A stretch of 64,000 nt of DNA, taken from positions 59,197-123,196 of the forward strand of contig NZ_JAGGLS010000007.1 of the NCBI RefSeq assembly GCF_017874535.1. Direction: 5' to 3'. The notes under the pieces are model-generated. The model was not told the DNA's origin and ran no database searches. It saw nothing but the letters and a program-made list of their open reading frames with translations. The position numbers and the translations under genes were made by a program. The number at the start of each line of letters is the position of its first letter. Position 1 is the first letter of the stretch. This document shows, piece by piece, positions 43,820 through 52,800 of this stretch. Source of the DNA: Anaerococcus nagyae (GTDB lineage: Bacteria; Bacillota; Clostridia; Tissierellales; Peptoniphilaceae).

Positions 43820-44574
43820 TTTACCCACGCATTTGAAATAGAAATAACACCATCTTTGAGTTTTTGAAATGTTACTTCTACAACCTTTCCTTTATAATTT
43901 AAAGTCTTTTTATATGCACTTCCATATTTAGATTCTTTTCCATCAATTAATACCTTTTTTATAATTTCTTTTATTTTGTTCCATCTATTTGGATCCTTTG
44001 ATCCACCTGGAACTAAACTACTCCACTTATGCTTTGTTTGAAGAATGTGATTAGCTCTATTAGAGTTTACATCTCCTAAACCATTTACTGCTCTTTCAGC
44101 CTGCTTCGATACAGCTCTTGAAGTGAGCCAGTTTTTCACCTGCTCTGCCATCCATCCGCTAACTTTATATATAGCGACTCCTCCGATTAAAATTGCTCCA
44201 CCAGCTACCACTATCTCCCCAATACCGGGTATATACCATGTCCCTGCCATAATTTTCATTACATCATTCATTGGAATTGCCCCAGCAGAACGCAATGCTA
44301 TACCATTTTCACTTCTACTAATATTTTTAGATACTGATTCCAATTCTTTGTCATTTATCTTATAAATATCACCAGAATAATTTTCAAGTATATCTAAAAA
44401 TTCCTCGGCAGTTACTTTTCTGCCGTCTTCAAGAGTTATCACTGTATTTTCTTCAACATTAATAACTTTGCTAACCTCTTGTGCATATGAAGTATGGGAA
44501 TTGCAAAAAATTCCCGATAGCATCATTATCATCGCTAATAAAAAACTAATGATTTTATTATATTTTTTACTCAT
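43816..44574 (-). CDS. Candidate secreted toxin with membrane-active segment
   Basis: A 252-residue protein with a signal peptide (about residues 1-31, ending TSYAQ). A short domain with VITLEDGRKVTAEEFLDILE follows. Then comes a Gly-rich hydrophobic segment (residues 103-140) containing PGIGEIVVAGGAILIGGVAIY, and a basic C-terminal domain of about 80 residues: NHILQTKHKWSSLVP, GGSKDPNRWNKIKEIIKK and a final VISISNAWVK. The His/Lys/Trp pattern resembles the C-terminal domains of polymorphic toxins (perhaps the type 35 group; not certain). The immunity-like gene follows with an ATGA overlap. Carried between mobile-element remains. Confidence 0.6.
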   Translation of the reverse strand: MSKKYNKIISFLLAMIMMLSGIFCNSHTSYAQEVSKVINVEENTVITLEDGRKVTAEEFLDILENYSGDIYKINDKELESVSKNISRSENGIALRSAGAIPMNDVMKIMAGTWYIPGIGEIVVAGGAILIGGVAIYKVSGWMAEQVKNWLTSRAVSKQAERAVNGLGDVNSNRANHILQTKHKWSSLVPGGSKDPNRWNKIKEIIKKVLIDGKESKYGSAYKKTLNYKGKVVEVTFQKLKDGVISISNAWVK

Positions 44575-44789
44575 GTTCTCACCTATTGCCTTTCATTTTT
44601 TTCTAAATATTGCGTTTTTACATATTAACAAATATTTTGTCTCCATTCTTAATACCTCTAAGGATTAAAATACTTCATAATAACTACACCCCCTCTAATA
44701 TATTTTAATAAAAAAATCTTGACTAATTAATTCACTTTCAATGGTTACAAGAATATGTATCTTTCCAATCTAAATCAAACACCTTGTAA

Positions 44790-44990
44790 ATACATACTCC
44801 AAAATTTTAGCTATAGTATTTGCCAACTTTTATAGATGCTTCCATTTCACTTTTTCCAGCAAGCTTATATATTTTCTTGTAATATTCAAATTTTCAACAA
44901 GTTCTTCTTGTGTAATTTTTTTCCTTTTCTAAGTTCTCTAATTCTATTCTTAATTAAAAGTTTCCCCTCATAACTATATCTACATTACAC
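44790..44990 (-). pseudogene. Cro/CI-type (XRE) regulator remnant
   Basis: On the minus strand, KNRIRELRKGKKITQEEL and LVENLNITRKYISLLEK give the start of an XRE helix-turn-helix protein, and EMEASIKVGKYYS the next part in another frame. A seven-A run at 44914-44920 is one base short of keeping the first two pieces in frame, and a second shift follows. No intact start. The rest of 44575-45045 holds no gene. Confidence 0.65.
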
Positions 44991-45045
44991 GTCTATACTT
45001 AATATTTTTGCAAGTATTGATTGCATTATTTTATTAACAATTTTT

Positions 45046-45536
45046 TTATACTTTTACATGTCCTATAAAATTAAAGTACACATCAATTTGTTGTTTTCGA
45101 TTCTTTCCTTTTTTCCTCTCGTTGCTTCATGGACTATAATATTTTCCGTATACTCATTTATCATTGGTACGGTCAGTACCTTAAATCTGTGTATTTCTCT
45201 ATCATTTTTTAGTAATTTATCAGTGTAAACCTTTCTCCGTTGCTAGCTTTCAATTTCTTGTTCAAAATACAGTATTTATTTTCTTCTTTGGCAAAGTCTG
45301 TTATTTCCTTGATTGATTTTAAGAGAATTTTATTAACTGTTTTTGCTTTGATATAGCGCATACAGCAAGTGTATTTTCTGATTCTATAGTGTTGACATAC
45401 AAAAGAATAATACTATTATAATTCTTTTCTCTATGTTCTGACAGATCCATGTAACTTAATTTACTGCCACAATCTGCATATATTAAAAGTCCTATAAATG
45501 GGTGTGAAGTTGTGCCATACTTTGAACCTCTTATTA
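45046..45536 (-). pseudogene. Large serine recombinase remnant (C-terminal part)
   Basis: Minus-strand fragments in order: SHPFIGLLIYADCGSKLSYM (recombinase zinc-ribbon region), STCTVHAIKAKTVNKILLKS-like sequence, EITDFAKEENKYCILNKKL, and the C-terminal RKQQIDVYFNFIGHVKV, the usual ending of this family. Frameshifts and stops separate them. The catalytic N-terminal domain is missing; the sequence breaks off at 45536 directly against the duplicated lipoprotein fragment. It marks a former integrative element. Confidence 0.75.
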
Positions 45537-46072
45537 CTGTATCACTTGCTGCGTGTAATAATAGTACAGCAGATATAAATAACAGCAAAGACTCTACAGA
45601 AGTAGTCACAGAGGATCATAAAGAATCCAATGGTATTGTTGATTAAGCAATAAAAGATGCTGATGAAAATAAAGCAGCTGATACTAAAGAAGACAATAAT
45701 AAGATAGAAACAGAAGATGGAAGATATGTTTCAACTCTTATAGCTAGCAAACAAGGTGTAAGAGATGCTGAAATGTCTATTGCAGATACTTATTCAGTTG
45801 AAGCAAAAGATGGATCTTTAACTGTTAAAGGATCTATGGATCATATGATAAATCCTGGGGATTATGAAAACGCTAAAAAACTAGATAACAATACTTATAA
45901 CTTTAAAATAAATGAAAATACTAAATTCCAAGCAACTGGTGGTATGGCTGAACCTCAAACTTTTACTATTGATGAGTTCAATGAATATTACAAGGGAATT
46001 ACTGAATCAGGTCTTGCATTAATTGTTGAAGTAAAAGATGGTATAGCACAAACAGTATCATTCTCATCATAA
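45537..46072 (+). pseudogene. Broken duplicate of the lipoprotein gene at 41757
   Basis: It begins inside the signal peptide (ITVSLAACNNSTADINNS), lacks a start codon, has an in-frame TAA at 45643-45645 and a shortened acidic linker, then the complete C-terminal domain nearly identical to 42165-42527. The last 99 codons could still be read from an internal ATG at 45773, but that has no ribosome site. The 5' end was lost where the recombinase remnant joins. Confidence 0.85.
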
Positions 46073-46076
46073 AAAT

Positions 46077-46112
46077 AAAAAGAGTAAAGCTTAAAAGCTC
46101 TACTCTTTTTTA
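46077..46112. terminator. Bidirectional terminator after the duplicate copy
   Basis: AAAAGAGTA and TACTCTTTT with inner AGCT pairs form the stem, followed by TT. The first half of the same terminator is still present behind the intact lipoprotein copy, where the IS3-type remnant interrupts it. Confidence 0.8.
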
Positions 46113-46826
46113 GTCTGCTGCTATAAGTGATAAGCTAAACTGATAACCTGCATTTATTGCTACATTAATAGACTTTGTATGAGAAAATTGCGTTGTATAA
46201 ATAGTACTTACATCTGGATTTTCTTTTTTTACTAAAAAAGTCAAATTATTTACTAAATAAGACGCTACATTTCTATAAATAGGGTCATATGAAAATTTTT
46301 CTACCCCTATTTCCCATAAATATTTAGAGTTATAGCTTGCAGAAACTATAGCTATTAACTTATCCTTATCATAATAAGCTAAAGCCATCCTATCGTCATC
46401 ATCAAAAGCAAAGGCAAATTTAGTAATACCTTTGAATTTAATAAAATCTTTTTTCTTAAGTCTAGTAAATTCATAAGTAGATTCTATTCTTCTAAAATCT
46501 CTACTAGTAGTCATGAGAGGCCCCATATTTTTTACAGTCATATCGTGTTTTGTAAGAATTTCTTCAAGTTTTCTAATATTATCAAATTCCATAAACCAAA
46601 CTGCAGGATAATCTTTATAGCTTTTCTCTAATTCATCTAGAAGTTTTTTATTAGAAGAACGAACCAGTAAGCTGTCACCTGCACAATTTATAGCAAGACT
46701 ACATTGATTATAGTATATAAATTCTTTATTACTTTGATTATAGGTAAAAATATTATTTCCATTCAAAATTAAGTCTTCACTTATATCAAAATCGTGTTTT
46801 AATTGCCTTAATAAATTTCTATCCAT
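46110..46826 (-). CDS. GNAT-like acetyltransferase (FR47-type), divergent
   Basis: A protein of about 238 residues. The C-terminal half has a GNAT/FR47-like course: FIKFKGITKFAFAFDDDDR, then beta strands KDKLIAIVSAS and SKYLWEIGVEKFSYDPIYRN, and an ending THTKSINVAINAGYQFSLS that matches the N-x3-A-x3-G-Y/F motif of acetyltransferases. The N-terminal half is not recognisable. The ATG at 46826, behind AAGAG, is chosen over a GTG 6 bases earlier. Function uncertain. Confidence 0.65.
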   Translation of the reverse strand: MDRNLLRQLKHDFDISEDLILNGNNIFTYNQSNKEFIYYNQCSLAINCAGDSLLVRSSNKKLLDELEKSYKDYPAVWFMEFDNIRKLEEILTKHDMTVKNMGPLMTTSRDFRRIESTYEFTRLKKKDFIKFKGITKFAFAFDDDDRMALAYYDKDKLIAIVSASYNSKYLWEIGVEKFSYDPIYRNVASYLVNNLTFLVKKENPDVSTIYTTQFSHTKSINVAINAGYQFSLSLIAAD

Positions 46827-46854
46827 ATTCACTCTTTATAATTTCTATAAAAAA

Positions 46855-46881
46855 TTAACCCTGTGTAAATCACAGGGTTAA
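46855..46881. terminator. Terminator of the giant surface protein gene
   Basis: TTAACCCTGT and ACAGGGTTAA form a 10-pair stem with a 7-base loop. On the minus strand TTTTTTAT follows, 9 bases beyond the stop of the 2638-residue protein. Confidence 0.88.
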
Positions 46882-46889
46882 CTTTTATA

Positions 46890-49800
46890 CTAGTTAAGCT
46901 TTATATCATAGATATCAGGAACGTCATTTGACTTTATATCATTTGAATATTTTGTTCTAATACATCTATCTAGGACATATTTTAAGTCATTATTATCCTT
47001 ATAGTTTTTTATAAATATAACCTTGGAATCTTTATCTACAGCTATAATAGTGTTATTTACTCTATTATTAAGATATGCTAAAGCAGACCCATTTGTAAAA
47101 ATTTCTCCTAGTTCTAAATTATGACTTGCTACAGCATCATTTAAAAGCTTAGTACTTCCAGCATAATTTAGAAGTTTTATAGAAAAATCCTCACTTGTAT
47201 ATTGATGGGTATTATTCCACATTTCAAAAGAACTTTCTTCTTTATAGTTTCCTAATAGATATAGCGTTAGTCCACCTTTACCTATATTTGAAACTCTCAT
47301 GTAAGTATTATCATTTCGCAAAAGATTTATATTCTTTATATCTCTACCATAAAATCTTTGATTTTGCTTTTTCTCTTCTTCTGTAAGTTGTCCATAGTCG
47401 CCTCTAACTTCTCTTTGAGCATATGTCAAAGGAAAACTTGCTGCTAATTCTTCCGAACTTACATGTTCGATATATTGTGGCTCATGATCTTTATTATCTT
47501 TTGAAATTTTTTCGCTTCCTATTGGAGGGAAATCATCTCCTCCATCCTCAGCTGAATACTTAGTCCTTAATGCTCTATTAACTAAGCCCTCTATATCTTC
47601 ATTTGTCATATATTTTTTAACAAATAATAATTTACCATTTTCATCTGTTACTATTATATAAGGAGATGAAACTTCCTTATCAAAGTCAAACTTTGCACCA
47701 CCATAATAGAAATTATCGCCTACATCATTCATATCGTAAGATGTAAACATATAATTTAAGTCTTCAATGCCTTTATAGTTTGAAATCTTAACTAAGTTTA
47801 TATTATCTCTATTTAGATATGCCGAATTTTTCCACATAATCCTTGATTTTTTATCGTTAGGAGAACCAACTAACATTACATTTACTTTTTTATCTAAGAA
47901 ATCTTTGATGTAAATATCTTCTTGATTCATATTATTCATTAGGTATAAGTTCATATCCTTGCCGTAATATTTTTTATTTACATCTTTTTCGTTAGGTTCA
48001 AAGATTCTGTAGTCCCCTCTTTCACTTCTTTGAGCAAATGACATCGGATGAATCTTCTCTGGATCTTCTTCTTTTTTAGGAATATCACCTAATACATCAT
48101 AATCTCCTATTTCTTTATAAGAATCTGTTATAGTCTGGTCAGATGCACTAGTATTAAGAGTTCTATCTATTACATATTTTATATCTTCGTTAGACTTATA
48201 TTCTTTGCTAAACAGGAATCTTTGATTTTTATCTATAGCTACAACTGTAGGCTTATTTACATTAAATAATATATTATATGCTCCTGATACATAGATATCC
48301 CTTTTGACATCCCAAAGGGATTTAAATCTTTCTTTCTCAGCATTTATAGCAGTTTGACTACCAAGATAAGATACATTAACTAAATCATAGTCGCCATCAG
48401 ATATATATTGAGCATCATCCCACATCTTTATAGTTTCATCTTTTCTATAATCTCCTATAAGGAGAATTTTGACATCTTTTTTAGCTATATCATTAAGTTC
48501 CACTCTGCTATTATTAGATTTTATCAATTTTGCATTAGATAAATCTCTAGAGTAAAGATTATTAAATCTCATCTCCTCATCTGACATGCCTTTATAATCT
48601 CCTCTTTCTTTTCTTTGATCAAAAGATATAGGATAATTATTTTCAAATTTGTCAAGACTTAAAGGTTTATAATTGTCATTATCAGCATAGTAGCCATTTG
48701 ACATATTAAATCTTCTAAGTACTTCGTAATTAGATTTATATGGGAATACATTTATAACTGATCCATTTTTATCTAAAACTACGACTTGATTTTTGTTTGA
48801 TCTAAATTGTCCATTTAGAGAATTACCTCTGTAGAATGAATCTTTGTAAAGTTTTCCTTTGCTAATTTTTTCTAAGTCAGTAACACTTCCATTTGTAACT
48901 ACATTTACAAAGTTAAAGGCTTTTGCATCTATCTTAGATGAATTTTCAAACATCTTCATAGAATTGCTATCTACTCTGTCACCCATTAAGAATATTGTTG
49001 GACGTTTATTATCAATTATATCTCCAATTTTAACAGCTTTTCTATTTTTATCATATAAGACTAGATTATTAAAGTTTTTACCATATCTAGCTTTTAAATT
49101 TACCATAGTTAGCTTATCTGTTGTATCAAAGAAACCTAGTGCATATGCACCCTCAAATGATAATGGAGTATTTTGATCTTTAACTTCTACTTCTATAGGA
49201 TTTTCTGGCTTCTGCTTATCATCATCAGATGGATCAGGCTCTGGCTTAGGATCAGGAGTTGGATCTGGTTCTGGTTTTGGATCTGGACTGACACTACTAT
49301 CCCCGAGTTGAACTTCTAAGTCTTTCTTGTATTCCTTGAAACCTTCTCTATTAACTTTTATTTTGACTTTATACTTACCTAAGACATTTTCATCCGATGT
49401 TGGGAAGCTTATCTTGATATTACCCTTAGCATCTGAAGTCTGGTTCTTAGAATACAAGTCCTTGCCGTATGGGTCTTCTAACGTAGCTTCTGCTGTTGCT
49501 TTATCTAATAAGGAATTATTAAGATCTTTTGCTACTATGCTTAAGTTTATAGCATCTCCTAAATCGTATTTAGTCTTATCTGTAGAAATATCTGCTTTCA
49601 TTTGAAGCATATCTGGAGTATTTGCATCTATAACTTCGTATTCAAAGAACTTAAAGCTATTTTTATATTGAGCATCAAGTAGCTCTACTTTTATCTTATA
49701 TTTACCAAGGCTAGTCTTATCGTTAGTTCCTATTTTAAAGATGTGTCTACCCATCTTATCAGTTTGTCTATTATAAGATACACTTCTTCCAAAAGGATCC

Positions 49801-52800
49801 ATTAAAGTATACTTTATATTCCTATTAGCAAGAGCAGTACCATTACTAGCATCCTTTAATTCAACATTTACTTCTACTATATCTCTACGTTTAATTCTAG
49901 AGCTTGGAGCACTTACAGAGATGTTTGCCTTTGATTGGTCTAACACTTTATCATTAGGGTCTACATTAGTGTTATTTACCTTAATGTTTTCTTTGGCAAG
50001 AATTTCATTTATATTATCAAAGTCTTTTGCATCTAAAAGATTGATTACTCTTCCATCTTTATTTAGTACAAGTATCTTGGAAGTTTTACCAAGTTTCAGC
50101 CTATCATTTCTAAGAGAATTTGCTTCATCTACTTTACTATAACCTACCAATCTCTTTATTTTATTTTCTTCCAAATAAGCCAAATCTGATTTAGGGCTTA
50201 TTCTTATAAAGTTATAAGATTCATGTGATAGTTTAGCAAATTTCTCTAAACTAGGATCTTTATCTTCTGTAAATAAGATTAGACTTATCTTATCTAAATC
50301 AAAATTATCTCCTAGCATCTCCGCTTTACCGTCCAAGTTTTTGACAGGTGCTGCTAATAGATTTTTTCCATAGAGATTTTTAATTACTTTCTGATTAGAT
50401 GTATCTCCTGTAAGATGTTCAAAGTATTGAGCTTTTTTAGCTGAATCATAATCCTTAAAGTTATCAGCATTTTCCTTGCTTGCTATATTAAAGATTGCTA
50501 TAGAATTATAGTCTTTATATCCATCTTTACTTACTTTAGCAAGTATTTTATACTTGCCTGGATAAGTATTATCAGCAAGTTTAAGTTTAAGGTTAGCTTC
50601 GCCTATATTATTTGTTTTAATTTCTCCACTATCAAGGATAGTATTTGCTAGATCTAAAACTTTATAACTTACATTTGCATTTGCAATATAATTGTTATTT
50701 GTATCTGTACTTCTTAGCTTAAATGTAATATCATTTTTAGGATTATAAGTTTCCTTATCTCTGTTTATCGTTAAATCTAGATTCTTATTATAAGAGTCAT
50801 TGGTTAAATCAGATATCTTTATATATTCTTCCATACCTTCTTCTATAAGGCGTACTGATTTGAATCCTTTTTCTTTTAACTCTTTTATAATATTATCTGT
50901 ATCTATTAGATTGCTCACTACAAATAGGCTTGAATCCTTACTTAAATTATCTAAGAATAGATTAAAGTCGCTGTCATTGTAATCAAGATTAAATGAGCCT
51001 TTTATATGAGCTCTATCATATGCTGATTTTGGTCTAATATCTAGGATAAACGGCTTATTATTTGCAATATAAGTATCAACTTGATCTGCCTTTATCTTTC
51101 CTATATATGTTTCACCTGTTTTTGCTATAGGCTTATTAGTTACAAAAATTACATCTCTTAAAGATTTATTTTCGTAAGTGTCTTTACTTATATCAAAGTT
51201 AAGAACGTATTTGCCTTCTTTATCTAAATCAATATCAAAAGATGTATGTCCCTCTTTATCTGTTTTTGATTTAAGTTCCTTCTTTCCCTCTCTTGTGCTT
51301 AGTATTGCCTTTACATTTGCATCAGAAACTTTTTTACCTTTTTCATCTACAAGATCTAAGTTTACTTTTGTTTTTCCTAATACTTCATAAACTTTCTTAT
51401 CGGTAGATACTTTTGCATCCATCTTTGTAAGCTTTGGTCTTTCCTCTACCAAGAAGCTTACAGTTTTGCTAGTAGATTTGTAGTTAGATTTATCTGCCTT
51501 AAAGCTTACTTCATATTTTCCTGGAACCATTGCTAGTTTATAAGACCATGTAGCTTTTCCTTTATCGTCCGTTTTTATCCTATCTACAATCACCTTATTA
51601 TCTGGTGATTTGATAGACACATTGATATCTGCATTATTTACAGAGTTACCAAATTCATCTACAGATGTCATGTAAATTTCTGGCTTTTCGTCTACAAAAT
51701 ATTTATCTTTTTTATTTTTAGCTTCTACGCCTAAGTCTTTATAGTCTGGATTTTCTTCTCCAAATCTCACCTTATAATTAGCTCGTGCTGATGGATAGTT
51801 ATAAGCTGTTGCATAGGCGCTAATAGCATATTCCCCAGCTGAAGTATACGCTTTTGGGGTCATATAGATAAATACATAACCATTGTAATCAGAAACTTTT
51901 CTCATTTTAGTTTCTTTTTGATTAGGATCTATTATACTTAATTCAACTGAAGCATTTCTCTTTGGATTATTGTTTTCATCTCTTACTTGGACTTTTATAT
52001 AAGCAGACTCATTTAATTTATAATCTTTTTTAGCAGAATCAAATGATATATTTAGATATTTACCTTCTCTTTTAACAAAGAAATTAGATGATTTTTCTAT
52101 ATCATAGTAGCCATCCTTATAAGCTGTAGCATCTATCTTATACATACCAGTTGCATTTTGGCTAGTTATATCCATAGAGAATACTGCTTTACCATTTTGA
52201 TCAGTCTTTAAATCTAATTCATAAGACTTTTGATTTGGATCAGTTATGGTAAGTCTAATATTTGCATCTGATATAGGCTTTCCTTCATGACTTACTGTAA
52301 AGTTCATATCAGCGCTTTCTTTACCTGCCATAATCTCATCTTTTTCCATAGTAATGTCAAAATCAAGTTTTGCCATCTCGGCTGTATTTCTATCAACTAA
52401 TACATTTAAATTTTCACTAAAGCTATCAAAACCGCTTAAACTTGAATCTACTTTTAGCTTATAATTCCCCTCTTGATTAAATATGTCGGATCCTAAATCA
52501 AAGATAGCATCACCGTCTTTATTAGTGTATAGACTTTTCTTTATCTGTTTATCTTCTGGTGTAGTTAAGGTTAATTCTACCTTCGCATATCTTTTAATTT
52601 GACCATATTTATCCTCTACATGAGAAGTGAGTTTTATCGAATCATTTGGTCTAATCTTATCTTTATCTAAAGTATTTGTAACAAATAGTGGGTTTTCTAC
52701 TGTAGGAGCAAAGTCTTTACTTTCTACATTAAAAGTATTTATCCCAATTAGCTTATTCTTATAGTAGATGTTGATTCTATATTTACCTATAGCTGCATTA

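Noticed and set aside
46890..46920. A sortase or wall-binding anchor for the giant protein
   Set aside because: The last 40 residues contain no LPXTG-like motif, hydrophobic segment, SLH or choline-binding repeat; the protein ends just after the fourth repeat.
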